DNA from: MGBC163016 sp964462135
GTDB lineage: Bacteria > Actinomycetota > Coriobacteriia > Coriobacteriales > Eggerthellaceae
DNA: 64,000 nucleotides
Reading direction: 5' to 3'
Assembly: GCA_964462135.1 (NCBI GenBank)
Contig: CAYWWK010000004.1
Coordinates: forward strand, 1-64,000
The position numbers and the translations under genes are program-made. This document shows positions 18,501-26,269 of the stretch, piece by piece. Numbering within the stretch: the stretch's first letter is position 1; every line of letters begins with the position of its first letter. The notes below the pieces were generated by a model. That model saw only the letters and a program-made list of their open reading frames with translations, was not told the origin of the DNA and ran no database searches.

Positions 18501-21500
18501 CTGCAAGTGCTCTAGGCAAGGGCCAGATTACGCCTAAGGGCGCAGTGAGAGTGGCCAAGAATGCTTCTATCACGTTCTCGATGATCCCGACTGAGGGTTA
18601 CGAGCTGTCTGCTCTCAAGGTGGGCTCGGGAACGAATACCGCAGACGTGCTAAGCACCCTTGGCGACAGGCGTTCCTACACATTCCAGCCAGGCGCAGAA
18701 GATCAGACCATTCAAGCTTCATTCAGCTTGGTGCAGGGATCTGACGGGGGTGTCAGCTATGTCCTGACTGCGCGTACCTCCGGCACGGGCGGAGCAGGTG
18801 GCACGGCTTCTGTGGAAACCCAGAAGATCGCGGCTGGTGGCAGTGGCGTGGTGTACTTCATGCCAAATGACGGATCCAGGCTGGTACGCGTGGGCGTGAA
18901 GACGGGCAATGGTCAAGAGGTCTATACGGAACAGCAGACCCTTGAGTATCGCATATCAAACATCACAGCAGATACGACAGTCACTGGTTATTTCGAATTG
19001 GGCGAGTCGCCAATCAAGGTGACCATGAAGGACATGGATATCACGGTAGCCTCCGCTGGCGGTAAGGTGAGTCCCGAAGGTACTCCGGCTGTCAAGATAC
19101 CTGCTGGTGCTGAACAGGTCATCAATCTGTTCCCTGATGCTGGTTATGAAGTTGATTTTATCCGCGTGAACGGCGAACTTAGCTACATCACCGCTAACAT
19201 CCGCAGCTATTCGGTGATTGCTGATCGCAATGCTGAGAAGACCGTCGTTGAGGTGTACTACAAGAAGGCCGAAGGAGAAGAACAGGATCTGACGGTCACT
19301 ACGAAGGTGACGGCCACCGTGAATGGAGCAGTCGGCGGGGCCACGGTGTCTCCCCCTCAGCAGACAGTGCCTGTGGGTACGCCCGTCACGTTCTATGTGA
19401 AGGCCGCTGATGGCAAAACCATCTATGCGGTGTATGTGGACAAGGATGGCAAGAAGCACTATCTCAAGTTCAAGGGTGTGACGAACGACAAATCTACGAC
19501 TATTGACAATGCTAATTGGTCCAGTGTCAGTGGTACGCGCGCTCGAACAACGGGTGTTGCTGGTGAGGAGCGTGATGCTGCTGCAGCAGGACTCTATACT
19601 GGTGGTGCCATGGCAGCTCCAGCGGTGTATCGTGGTGATGTGGGCTTGATGACAGCGGCGATGGATCCCTCCATGGAATATGGCGAGAATGGTCCTGTTG
19701 CGACATCTCCTGACAAGAAGTACTACGAGTACTATGAGATAACCATTCCGCCGGAACTGCTGGCTGAACTGATGGATCCGGAGACGGGCGAGATCTTGAT
19801 TGATATCGAGATGCGCGATATCACTGAAGATGAGTTAAATGATCCGAACTCCCAGTTCATTACCACCACGCTCTACGGGGCGGGCATCTGGGCAGCGAAC
19901 ACCGGTGGCATGGTAGAACCCTATGGTGAAGGCATCATGGATTGGGGCTCATCCCAGAACGTTCACATTTCAGCCTTCGCTGGATACTATGTGGATCGTA
20001 TCACCCGCACCTATACCTACGCAGATGGCTCAAAGAGTACGCCTCAGGAGATCCCTTACTCCGGGGGCGTGTCAAGCGGCAATGTGATGGTCACGTTTGG
20101 TGAAGGCACCGATTACAACCCAGATACAGGCACCGGAAAAGAACCGGATCGCATGGATATCAACGTGTACTTCAAGGCGTTGGGCGAAGCGTCGTTCGTG
20201 ACGGTGGGTTTGGGCGATGTGAAAGGCCCAGATCCTAATTCGTCTGCGCCCGAGGGAAGTTTGGTGGACATCGATCCCAGTAAGGTGACGGTTGAACCGT
20301 CACTGACAGACGAGAACGGCAATCCTAAGTCATTCCCCCGCGATATCACGGGCAATGGTGAGCCGCAGGAGTTCGTGTTCACGCCTGATGATAGCTTGAG
20401 AGGTCCGAATGGTGGTCGTCTGATCCTGGATACCGTGATGTACGATGGCAAACCCGTTGCTGTTTCTCCGGGTACGAACCTGGTGAGCGTGCACCTGACA
20501 GCCAATGGCAAATTCGACATCACGTTCCGCGAGCTAGGGCCAGGTGAAGGAGATTTGCCGTTCAAGCCAGTGACGTACGAGGTCACTGGCAAAGTCAATG
20601 GCAATGGTACGGTTTCCTCAACCATTGAGCGTAAGGGTGGAACGGCTACGATTGGATTCCAGCCAGCTGAAGGGTGGATCCTCGATCAGGCGAATAGCTT
20701 CGACTATTACGTTGACGGCGATAACCCTGACCCGAATGCTGAGAAGGCCAAGCATGCTCTGGATCCGAGAGGCTTGTCAAACGACGAGGGCGTCTACAAG
20801 ATCTTCAACATCGATCGCGATCATAGGGTAGAGCTCACGTTCGTGGAGGCAGTGGAGGTTACCATTGGTTGGAAGAACGCCGGTGGGTACGTGACACCGA
20901 ACACCATGGGCGGCGCTGTTCCCATGATGTGGAAGAAGGGCGAACCCATGCCGATAGTCGTGGCCCCTTACGTCCAGTACAATGTTGAGAGCTTGACGGT
21001 GGCGACAAATGGTTCGGAATCCGACAAGACCAACGAGTTGGCGCAGAATCAAGATGCTGCTGACATACTTATGAATAAGATGGCCGAAGACGGATTGAAC
21101 TTCACGATCAAGAATGGTCCAGCTGGTGTGGAAGTGCAGAGTGCTCAGCCGCTGGCTCAAGCCGAGCATATTGAGAATGGTGTTCTCTACGGAGCGGCTT
21201 CACGGTCTGCATCCAGTGAACTCAAGGCAGAGAATCACTTCAACTATGCCTATCTGTATACCGCACCCATCACCGCAAGCACTAATGTGATGGCCTCTTG
21301 GGTGCGGGAGCCTGAGCCGCCAGCGCCTACCTACACCATCACTGCAGAAATCGTTCCTGACAGCAATGGAAACCTGAACGGTACGATAGATGGTCAGGCA
21401 GGTCCTGTTGTGAAGACTGATCAACCAGCAGGTCAGAGCATCTTCTTCACGCCTGTTGCGGCTAACGGGTATCAGTTGCAAGAAGTGACCACGAAGAGCG

Positions 21501-21778
21501 GGATAGAGGGAATTGTCCAGCCTTCCATGGATGGCAAGAATGTCATATACGGTCCCATCCAGGGCGATGACACGGTGTACTTCCAGTTTGCGCCTATAGT
21601 TCCGGGTGGTCCGCAAGATTGGATAACCAGAACACTGCGCACGCTGCGTGCGCTGGCCCAGACAGGTGACCTGACGGCACCGCTGTTGATCGGGTTGCTT
21701 GCCGTAGCCGGTGTGGCGGTGGTGGGTGCAACCGTGACCGGTCGTCGGTCTCGGAAGCAGCAACGGGCTCACCGATAG
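12509..21778 (+). CDS. Giant repeat-rich surface protein with LAQTG sorting signal
   Basis: About 3,089 residues. The signal peptide is KKAIHKLLAVLVAACMCTSLVPAAALG. An N-terminal region of about 400 residues, possibly Ig-like, is followed by roughly 25 divergent repeats of 80-130 residues. Each repeat has a GG-x-(I/V)-(S/T)-P turn, a V..G....F strand, a P-x-x-G-Y/F-x-(V/L) hairpin and a VTF-type end strand. This is the pattern of the divergent InlB B-repeat / bacterial repeat domain. Repeats continue to about residue 3,030. The C-terminus has LAQTGD, then a hydrophobic segment (LTAPLLIGLLAVAGVAVVGATV) and the basic tail GRRSRKQQRAHR: a cell-wall sorting signal of the LAxTG type used by class E sortases of actinobacteria. 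Starts at GTG 12512, ATG 12521 or TTG 12488 are also possible; AGAAGGA lies at 12500-12506. An adhesin or stalk role is inferred. Confidence 0.9.
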   Translation: MVSAMKKAIHKLLAVLVAACMCTSLVPAAALGAPSDTGSDSGSTGVTSLPSYDGATATDLNVFDAVGNNRATATTEVYTIIRDTNFTFENVSLGRNFTSPQNAIDMTAASESLPNGPLTATFRGSSEYYKYLWTIVEVDTGEDGATIYKPHETSATFQGPSNDTSAGGTFGTIDPEGNRIGTFVEGTVDQGASFNHSITTADGLEQDKTYLYTLYLDSNNGTGVEAKAQITVTIYADYAQMSLYAGEDSNPPSIRGYLYKPVGSAPELSAQDIGESNPIYSAIANAAGAASPACGFGTPQNLVITSIDSKPADKAAYQNDLQVHLPVPVVEDVEFKVGDSVPLFYYDPVTKEATKKTGTVVEQTDSKGNPVTVDGQPVLAVEYTLTGDLASGGADLGVFAVGYEIEVGAFSVDSSAGEGGSISPSGSNTYPVGESPKYLLYPLDGYAIKGVTLTCDGTAVSVVEGTLIGNAFTFDPASYSISKGQQWTIKAEFEKPTPDQDEYSVRGTVKGVGSGTMTFTSAAPGSEPHEVAMGQTLPADGEDPIMLPSSAGVNVVFNPGLGYRLKTFTINGTPYQVNGSSYYISTLTTGITLEAEYEEGTPDPAITRDVNFEVEGGDAGHGQVMGADGAYCTSGVMTANFGGSVTLTLKPQEEYMVSKVMAYNLDEGGDPITPGTDLATQAVKDGSATDEVYNLQVNNVLQHMKIVVTFSLSDATVDIKNPTGGSINETGVKTLKAGKPLPLVITPSAGYTLGTVTLNGEDVSSYLTSRNNGAYYTVNLVRALEDDPSYETSTEATKDKYIKVTEKVSTFEVTFDSDVPPVPTYVTITTEVDPSGGGSVTPTQQVLPGQDVDIFFFPDVNKDIAAIQIGEDSATEGMLNDAKRTGKLTLLNVQNDITVKVTFADGSSTLPSKKRYTVHPSAGPGGTISPSAEVLVYEGETQKFTFIPATGHKLSNIFVNGQPQDLSTESYDKDKLTYTLTPVGDQQDITIVGTFAKSDSSGDEQPTYTVDISAGPNGQVSPSGTITVARGALVPIVIIPNDGYHVSAVWQGQKGDAEGNLIDHVGGVSNGVYSLYDVQCDTVIKVEFAEGSKPDQPSVDEDNLIRLSEKNIAAGVGVTITPPLAGSVFYKEKDTDHANIPAELTIQVGADFKLGTILLDDEEMTATEVEPGVYRLTVPKEKITEQMYLSVGSTPEKPSTEMVTQYAITLDITGNGSVSPQGVSKGVVYVESGASQTFTLLPDPGNKVGTAKVNNKEVTPVRMTLTQDGQEVVGYSYTFPSVKQDSRLEVQFVEDPTAPPAITPYEVSVTFVPGDNDKQNGFSSITTGEGAAKVLPGNSVSITFQPDSGYETHVYKGTSKEDCTAANEVTNDLVGGTLTVPNVQSNMQYVVWFQPVGQAVVYHTVTAMEAENGSIQPSGKTNVPDKGEYTFSLKGDTNGTSSYVPDKVYITRGDSAKEEIWASGTGTDVEINKATQSFTIKNIITDVTIEAEFKPGTPTVEFATINAIVDAAGGGTVAPPTQSIAVGTEAKVTITPLPDYKLKSLTMQVGAGAPVDVMDASWDLEKMITYTFTVGSAAVHEIVATFEKVVPPTPDREFFKVFINPGANGTTSPTGEVLVPAGGSLPFTIIPDDGFKVKEIIATTDTNPTGSRVTGNRFSHTLFAVTEDTNIQVVFEREATGEDINPPAFHTIKADSSANGSVSPEGDIKVEEGKMAMFSFVPDPGYRLSYIKVDGEDLPLSALSSKGQYTFSNVKQDHTIHGVFVEENVTADDFVTVNAAGSDGGTITPLGAKLVWKGQSAAYTIAAMYGYELSDIQLKYGVNGTPGSIFPDNGAGGKNTANISTNRFTWANGTLTLLNVQDDINIIVSFKKKIISGPETQVRYSNIKMDVSEGGTTSLPNGLSVIEALPMNGTMNVSVIPNEGYAVDEIAFTYADGSTHTTTVAEAKQIWTSGYFTLTAAQVNYECSIKVTFRKQTDDEKQQIEDGTLKPAEYRTITASALGKGQITPKGAVRVAKNASITFSMIPTEGYELSALKVGSGTNTADVLSTLGDRRSYTFQPGAEDQTIQASFSLVQGSDGGVSYVLTARTSGTGGAGGTASVETQKIAAGGSGVVYFMPNDGSRLVRVGVKTGNGQEVYTEQQTLEYRISNITADTTVTGYFELGESPIKVTMKDMDITVASAGGKVSPEGTPAVKIPAGAEQVINLFPDAGYEVDFIRVNGELSYITANIRSYSVIADRNAEKTVVEVYYKKAEGEEQDLTVTTKVTATVNGAVGGATVSPPQQTVPVGTPVTFYVKAADGKTIYAVYVDKDGKKHYLKFKGVTNDKSTTIDNANWSSVSGTRARTTGVAGEERDAAAAGLYTGGAMAAPAVYRGDVGLMTAAMDPSMEYGENGPVATSPDKKYYEYYEITIPPELLAELMDPETGEILIDIEMRDITEDELNDPNSQFITTTLYGAGIWAANTGGMVEPYGEGIMDWGSSQNVHISAFAGYYVDRITRTYTYADGSKSTPQEIPYSGGVSSGNVMVTFGEGTDYNPDTGTGKEPDRMDINVYFKALGEASFVTVGLGDVKGPDPNSSAPEGSLVDIDPSKVTVEPSLTDENGNPKSFPRDITGNGEPQEFVFTPDDSLRGPNGGRLILDTVMYDGKPVAVSPGTNLVSVHLTANGKFDITFRELGPGEGDLPFKPVTYEVTGKVNGNGTVSSTIERKGGTATIGFQPAEGWILDQANSFDYYVDGDNPDPNAEKAKHALDPRGLSNDEGVYKIFNIDRDHRVELTFVEAVEVTIGWKNAGGYVTPNTMGGAVPMMWKKGEPMPIVVAPYVQYNVESLTVATNGSESDKTNELAQNQDAADILMNKMAEDGLNFTIKNGPAGVEVQSAQPLAQAEHIENGVLYGAASRSASSELKAENHFNYAYLYTAPITASTNVMASWVREPEPPAPTYTITAEIVPDSNGNLNGTIDGQAGPVVKTDQPAGQSIFFTPVAANGYQLQEVTTKSGIEGIVQPSMDGKNVIYGPIQGDDTVYFQFAPIVPGGPQDWITRTLRTLRALAQTGDLTAPLLIGLLAVAGVAVVGATVTGRRSRKQQRAHR

Positions 21779-21786
21779 CACATGAC

Positions 21787-21817
21787 GGGGGGGGGTGTGA
21801 TCACCCCCCTTTTTTTG
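21787..21817 (+). terminator. Rho-independent terminator of the giant gene
   Basis: GGGGGGTG-TGAT-CACCCCCC hairpin followed by seven T residues, starting 8 bases after the stop codon. Confidence 0.93.
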
Positions 21818-21840
21818 TTCACCTTCGCCCCGACGCAAGC

Positions 21841-22114
21841 TAGCGAAGGCTCGTAGCGCAGGCTTCAGCCTGCGTCAGTTGCGGGGGATGGTAATCGCAA
21901 GCTAAAGCTTGCGCTACGAAGTTAACGCATGGTGCGCCGTAGGCACACCCCTTGGGACAGGGGCAAGCCGCATGCTGACGCATGACGGCTTACGCTACAG
22001 GCGTTCCCGGATGAACCCCTGTTGCCCACCCTGTAGCGTAGGTCATCACGCGAATGCGTGCGACCTGCCTCACCCGAGGGGGCAAGGCGCCGCTGCGCGG
22101 ACGCCTTCCGCTAC
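21841..22114. repeat. GTAGCG-type palindromic repeat block, copy 6
   Basis: The modules are GTAGCGCAGGCTTCAGCCTGCG, GGGGATGGTAATCGCAAGC with AAAGCTTGCGCTAC, GCCGCATGCTGACGCATGACGG, GTAGCGTAGGTCATCACGCG, and CCGCTGCGCGGACGCCTTCCGCTAC. Together with the terminator they fill the 357-base gap between the convergent giant gene and the MFS-CBS gene. Confidence 0.8.
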
Positions 22115-22135
22115 AGGGGGGCGATGAGGCCCGTA

Positions 22136-24076
22136 TCATCTCCCCGCCAGATACGTCTCCATGCTGTATTCGGTGATATCGCTGCGGTTGATGATGCCAA
22201 CGATGCGGCCTTCCTCGATGACAGGCACCTTCTTCAGATGGTTCTTGGAAAGCACGCGGCAGACCTCTTCCAAATCAGCATGGATGTTCACGCCGATGGT
22301 GCCTTTCGCCCCAACGGAGCTGACCGGCAGGCTCATCAGATGTTCCAGCTTCTCGTTATAGGTGGCCGTGTCGTTCGCGGAGGTCATCATCAGCACGATG
22401 GGGTCGATGTACGACTCGCTCTGGCGTGAAAGCTGCTTCAGGATGTCTCCGTCTGAGATGAATCCAACAGGCTCTCCCTTCGCATCCACGATGGGACAGG
22501 CGCTGATATGCTTGCTGATGAACAGCTCCATGGCATCCTTCACCGTGTCAGCAGGCTGCAAGGTGTAGACATCGGTCTTCATGATGCTTCTCAGCAGCTC
22601 CCTGTTCGCATAGGCGCCGCCCACTTCCTTTTCCGCCAGTGCCTTCTGCGTGCCTTCGCGCGCCTCCTGTCCCACAGCCTCAGTGGTGCCGGGCTTGTCC
22701 TTCACGAAGATCACTGTGAGCACGAGCCCCACTGCGATCATGGCTGCGCACACCATGAAGGCAACATCTATGCCAAGCATGGTGGCATCCGAGGTTCCCA
22801 TGCTGCCCGAGGCGACATTCTGCACGCCGGTGGAAACGGAAACCACGATGGCCGTTCCCAGGGAACCGGCAACCTGCCGCAGCGTGTTGTTGACGCTGGT
22901 GCCGTGATTCATCAGCTTGGTGTCAAGCGCATTCATGCCCCACGTGGTGATGGGCATGTTCACGATAGCCATGGAGAACATGCGCAGTACGTAAAGAATG
23001 ACGATGTACCACAGCGGAGACGTCATGGTCAGCACGCCAAAACCTATCGAAGTGACCAGCAGCAGGATCATGCCCACCAAGCCCAAAGCGCGTGGTCCGT
23101 GCTTGTCGAAGAGCTTGCCCGCGATGGGGTTCATGATTCCCATCACGATGGCGCCCGGCATGAGCACCAACCCTGATATGGTGGCTGGATAGCCAAGCAG
23201 CGTCTGCACATAGATGGGCATCAGGATGGCAGCGGAAAGAAGCGATCCCTGAACCAGCATGCCGATGATGGTGGCAATCAGGAACTTGCGGTTGTACAGC
23301 ACCTTCACGCGCAGCATCGGTGTTTCCAAATGCGTCTGGCGAATGAAGAACCAGACAACGCACACGCATCCGACAACGGTGATGATACCTGTGAACAGCG
23401 TCAGCCCGCTTGATCCGAGCGCCGAGAATCCATAGAGCATCCCGCCAAACCCGAGCGTTGAAAGAGCCACCGAGAGCGCGTCGAAAGCGGCGTCTCCCTT
23501 GGTGCCTCCCACCTCCTTGTTTTCCATGAGGATGCCAGCCAGCACCAGTGTGATGGCAGAGAGCACTGCTATCCCCAGAAACATGATGTGCCAGTCAGCG
23601 GTATCCACCACAATGCCACCTACCGTAGGCCCAATGGCGGGTGCAAAGGCGACGACCAGACCGAAGATACCCATGGCGGCACCGCGCTTTTCAACGGGGA
23701 AGGTGACCAGGAGCACCGTCATGGACATGGGCATGAGAATGCCCGCGCCCACTGCCTGCACGATGCGTCCCACAAGGAGCACTGGGAAATTCGGTGTGAG
23801 CCCACAGAGGAGAGCGCCAACAAGGAAGACCAGCATGGAGAAGAGAAAGAGCCGCTTGGTGGTGAAGCGGTCCTGCAGATAGGCCGTGATGGGAATCATG
23901 ATGGCGTTCACCAGGGTGAATCCCGTGGTGAGCCATTGAGCGGTGGCGGCGTCCACCGAGGTGTCGGTCATGATGGAAGGCAGCGCGGGCGCTACCAAGG
24001 TTTGATTCAGCACGGTGACGAACGTGCCCACCATGATGACCGAGATGGCCATCCATTGTCTACGCGAAAGACCCAT
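22136..24076 (-). CDS. MFS (DHA2-type, 14-TM) transporter with C-terminal CBS pair
   Basis: Residues about 1-480 are a drug:proton antiporter-2 type major facilitator with motifs LNQTLVAPALPSI, TTGFTLVNAIMIPITAYL, GRIVQAVGAGILMPM and GIMNPIAGKLFDKHGPRALG. DHA2 carriers usually stop near 470-500 residues. Here a charged linker leads to two CBS motifs (about 515-570 IMKTDVYTLQPADTVKDAM with GFISDGDILKQL, and about 590-640 with VPVIEEGRIVGIINRSDI). CBS pairs bind adenosine nucleotides and often gate transporters, so nucleotide control of export is inferred. AAAGGAG lies 10 bases before the ATG at 24076. The fusion is unusual for this carrier family. The substrate is unknown. Confidence 0.9.
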   Translation of the reverse strand: MGLSRRQWMAISVIMVGTFVTVLNQTLVAPALPSIMTDTSVDAATAQWLTTGFTLVNAIMIPITAYLQDRFTTKRLFLFSMLVFLVGALLCGLTPNFPVLLVGRIVQAVGAGILMPMSMTVLLVTFPVEKRGAAMGIFGLVVAFAPAIGPTVGGIVVDTADWHIMFLGIAVLSAITLVLAGILMENKEVGGTKGDAAFDALSVALSTLGFGGMLYGFSALGSSGLTLFTGIITVVGCVCVVWFFIRQTHLETPMLRVKVLYNRKFLIATIIGMLVQGSLLSAAILMPIYVQTLLGYPATISGLVLMPGAIVMGIMNPIAGKLFDKHGPRALGLVGMILLLVTSIGFGVLTMTSPLWYIVILYVLRMFSMAIVNMPITTWGMNALDTKLMNHGTSVNNTLRQVAGSLGTAIVVSVSTGVQNVASGSMGTSDATMLGIDVAFMVCAAMIAVGLVLTVIFVKDKPGTTEAVGQEAREGTQKALAEKEVGGAYANRELLRSIMKTDVYTLQPADTVKDAMELFISKHISACPIVDAKGEPVGFISDGDILKQLSRQSESYIDPIVLMMTSANDTATYNEKLEHLMSLPVSSVGAKGTIGVNIHADLEEVCRVLSKNHLKKVPVIEEGRIVGIINRSDITEYSMETYLAGR

Positions 24077-24128
24077 ATGCTTTGACTCCTTTGATTCTTT
24101 TGCTTTTGTTATACCGCAATTCGCTCAA

Positions 24129-24155
24129 TGTGTCAGAAACCCCGTCCCCTTTGGC
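24129..24155. repeat. Short dispersed repeat TGTCAGAAACCCCGTCCCC
   Basis: An intergenic copy, in the gap between the divergent MFS-CBS and coaD genes, of the sequence found inverted inside hypF at 6594-6655. Confidence 0.55.
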
Positions 24156-24196
24156 ACGCTTTGTTACAATGCGGGCACCCGAGGAAAGGATCGTCT

Positions 24197-24685
24197 ATGA
24201 CGCGTCGTGCCATCACCCCTGGCACTTTCGACCCTATCACCAACGGCCATCTTGATATCATTGCGCGGGCCGCTTCCATGATGGACGAGGTCATCGTTGC
24301 CGTTGCACAATCCGCTGGCAAGCATCCCCTCTTCACCCTTGAGGAGCGCACAGCTTTGGTGAGACAGGCGACGGAGCACCTGGCGAACGTCTCGGTCGAG
24401 CCGTTCGATTGCCTTCTGGTGGATTTCGCCAAGCAGAAAGGTGCCCATGTCATCGTCAAAGGCCTGCGCGCCATCACGGATTTCGAATACGAGTTCCAAA
24501 TGAATGCGCTCAATCATCAACTTGACTACGAGTTGGAAACCACTTTCATCATGAGCCCCCCGGAGTACATGTACTTGTCATCCTCAATCGTGCGTGAACT
24601 TGCAAGCCTCAATGGCGATGTGGCGCAGTTCGTACCGCCGTGCGTGGTTGAGGTGCTGAAAACGAAGACGAAGGAGCTCTCATGA
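24197..24685 (+). CDS. coaD: Phosphopantetheine adenylyltransferase
   Basis: CoaD transfers AMP from ATP to 4'-phosphopantetheine, the fourth step of coenzyme A synthesis, in the cytoplasm. The 162-residue length is normal. Nucleotidyltransferase motifs are complete: PGTFDPITNGHLDII (HxGH-type T/HxxH site), VAQSAGKHPLFTLEERTAL, VKGLRAITDFEYEFQMNALN and the ISxT-like YMYLSSSIVREL loop. The start at 24197 follows GAGGAAAGGATC. The stop overlaps the start of the DJ-1 gene by four bases (ATGA), so translation is probably coupled. Confidence 0.96.
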   Translation: MTRRAITPGTFDPITNGHLDIIARAASMMDEVIVAVAQSAGKHPLFTLEERTALVRQATEHLANVSVEPFDCLLVDFAKQKGAHVIVKGLRAITDFEYEFQMNALNHQLDYELETTFIMSPPEYMYLSSSIVRELASLNGDVAQFVPPCVVEVLKTKTKELS

Positions 24686-25248
24686 ACAAGCCGAAGATAG
24701 CTGTGATGCTGGCAGACGGAACCGAACCCATGGAGGCCATCGCTCCTATCGATGCGTGGCGTCGGGGTGGCGTTGATGTGACGATGATTTCCGTGATGAG
24801 CGGCCGGGATGTGCGCCTGTCGCAGGATATTCTGATGACGGCCGATTTCGGCGTGACGGATGTTGATCTCATGGGGTTCGATGGCATCCTGGTGCCGGGC
24901 GGTTCGGTTGGTGTCGAGAATCTGACGAAGTGCACACAATTGTCCGATGCCTTGAAGGCCTTCATGGCTGAGGGCAGGTTCGTCTTTTCCATTTGCGCGG
25001 GTCCAACGGTGTTGAACGGATTGGGTTTGCTGGAGGGAGAGCGTGTGACCTGCTACCCTGGCTGCGAAGAGGGCTTCCCGGCGGGGTCGTACGTGGGGCA
25101 TTCAGGTGTCGTGCACGACGGGAATCTGGTCACCGCTTCAGGGCCTGCCTATGCGTTGGAGTTCGCGCTGGTCTGCTTGTCGGTCATGACAACACCGACG
25201 AATGCCGACGAGGTTGCTGCTGGCATGCTTGCCACGGATAAATCGTAG
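24682..25248 (+). CDS. DJ-1/PfpI family protein
   Basis: A 188-residue class I glutamine amidotransferase-like protein of the DJ-1/ThiJ/PfpI family. The nucleophile-elbow cysteine is in FSICAGPTVL (Cys105), and Glu15 in the ADGTEPMEA loop would hydrogen-bond to it, as in DJ-1 and YajL. His near GHSGVVHDG and ASGPAYALEFAL complete the typical pocket. Members act as deglycases, chaperones or oxidative-stress sensors. The exact activity cannot be read from sequence. It is coupled to coaD by a four-base overlap, an arrangement without an obvious functional reason. Confidence 0.9.
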   Translation: MNKPKIAVMLADGTEPMEAIAPIDAWRRGGVDVTMISVMSGRDVRLSQDILMTADFGVTDVDLMGFDGILVPGGSVGVENLTKCTQLSDALKAFMAEGRFVFSICAGPTVLNGLGLLEGERVTCYPGCEEGFPAGSYVGHSGVVHDGNLVTASGPAYALEFALVCLSVMTTPTNADEVAAGMLATDKS

Positions 25249-25267
25249 AGGGTATTCCATTGTCAAT

Positions 25268-25434
25268 GTAGCGTAGGTCGTCCGTTGTAGCGCAGGCTTT
25301 AGCCTGCGATTGCCACCTACCCTGCAACTGACGAAGGCTGAAGCCTTCGCTACGGTCAACCTGTCATATTGTGCACGGGGCAAGCCGCATGCTTCGCATG
25401 ACGGCTTACGCTACAGCGAATGGCTTCCGCTACG
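25268..25434. repeat. GTAGCG-type palindromic repeat, copy 7
   Basis: Contains a full composite unit at 25287-25371: GTAGCGCAGGCTTTAGCC palindrome, ATTGCCACCTACCCTGCAAC linker, CGAAGGCTGAAGCCTTCG palindrome, then CTACGGTCAACCTG. It is inverted and almost identical to the unit at 31074-31158 (two differences in about 85 bases). Further modules follow up to 25434. Confidence 0.9.
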
Positions 25435-25446
25435 AATCATCGTCCA

Positions 25447-26256
25447 TCACTCGTCCATGCCCTTCTTGAACTCGTTCGCGAAGTTCTTGAACATGCCTTT
25501 GGTGCGTCCGATTTGCTTGCCGGTGGCATACACGCCTTTCTCAATGGCATCGCCCGCTGTCTTCGACGCCTCCTTGGATGCCTTCTGCACCTTGGGTTTG
25601 ACCTTCCTGTAGGTGCGCGTCACCTTGTCGGTGGCGATGGCCGTGGCGGTTCCCGCCTTCTCGGCTGCTCCGCCTACGACAGGAGCATCCTTTGCGGTAT
25701 CTCTTACCAACAGGGCTCCCAGCGCCCGATCGTCATCGTCGTCGGCCATGTACAGCCGGGTGCCGATGCCGCGCTTGAAGCCGCAGATGTCCTCTGACGG
25801 CAGGCTGCGGCGCCCGAGCAAGGTGTTCGCCGTGGCGCCTTGGCTGATCTCCACGGCGCAGACGCGACCCGTTTCGCTGTCGAAGGAAACGGAATCAACG
25901 AATCCCAGCTGGGTGCCGTCCTGGGTGATGGCAGGCAATCCCACCCAGATGACGCAGTCGTCAAGATTGATGCCCAGTTCTTTGCAGGCACTCCTGTCCT
26001 TTGAGCCCGCGTCATCGTTCAAGACGATGTCGCCGTCTTGAATGTGCCAGCCATTGAAGGCGACGAACAGGTCCTTCCGATGGAACATGAGGGCGATATC
26101 AGGACGCTTGATGAGAAAGCCCACCAGTCGCGGCTCCTTCGGATGGAAGACGAACGCATGGATGCGGCCGACCTTCTTCGTGGCATCGGGGTCGTTCTTG
26201 CGGGGTCGTTCCGTCCAGACCTTGCGGGTGGACAAGTCTTTCGTCTTGATTTCCAT
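25447..26256 (-). CDS. PRC-barrel domain protein
   Basis: About 269 residues. Two PRC-barrel-like segments are seen, near residues 1-85 (MEIKTKDLSTRKVW, KKVGRIHAFVFHP, LVGFLIKRPDIALMF) and near 110-175 (QLGFVDSVSFDSETGRVCAVEIS). The C-terminal 75 residues are Lys/Ala/Thr-rich and probably helical (YRKVKPKVQKASKEASK, GMFKNFANEFKKGMDE). PRC barrels serve in RNA processing (RimM) or as adaptor domains. The specific role here is unknown. The ATG at 26256 fits the domain start better than the one at 26289. A TATAAT box lies only seven bases before that ATG, suggesting a leaderless mRNA. Confidence 0.75.
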   Translation of the reverse strand: MEIKTKDLSTRKVWTERPRKNDPDATKKVGRIHAFVFHPKEPRLVGFLIKRPDIALMFHRKDLFVAFNGWHIQDGDIVLNDDAGSKDRSACKELGINLDDCVIWVGLPAITQDGTQLGFVDSVSFDSETGRVCAVEISQGATANTLLGRRSLPSEDICGFKRGIGTRLYMADDDDDRALGALLVRDTAKDAPVVGGAAEKAGTATAIATDKVTRTYRKVKPKVQKASKEASKTAGDAIEKGVYATGKQIGRTKGMFKNFANEFKKGMDE

Positions 26257-26263
26257 GGAGGGG

Positions 26264-26269
26264 ATTATA
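26264..26269 (-). promoter_or_regulatory. -10 box directly before the PRC-barrel gene
   Basis: TATAAT on the minus strand, ending seven bases before the ATG at 26256. Transcription would start at or next to the start codon. No good -35 box is seen. Confidence 0.45.
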
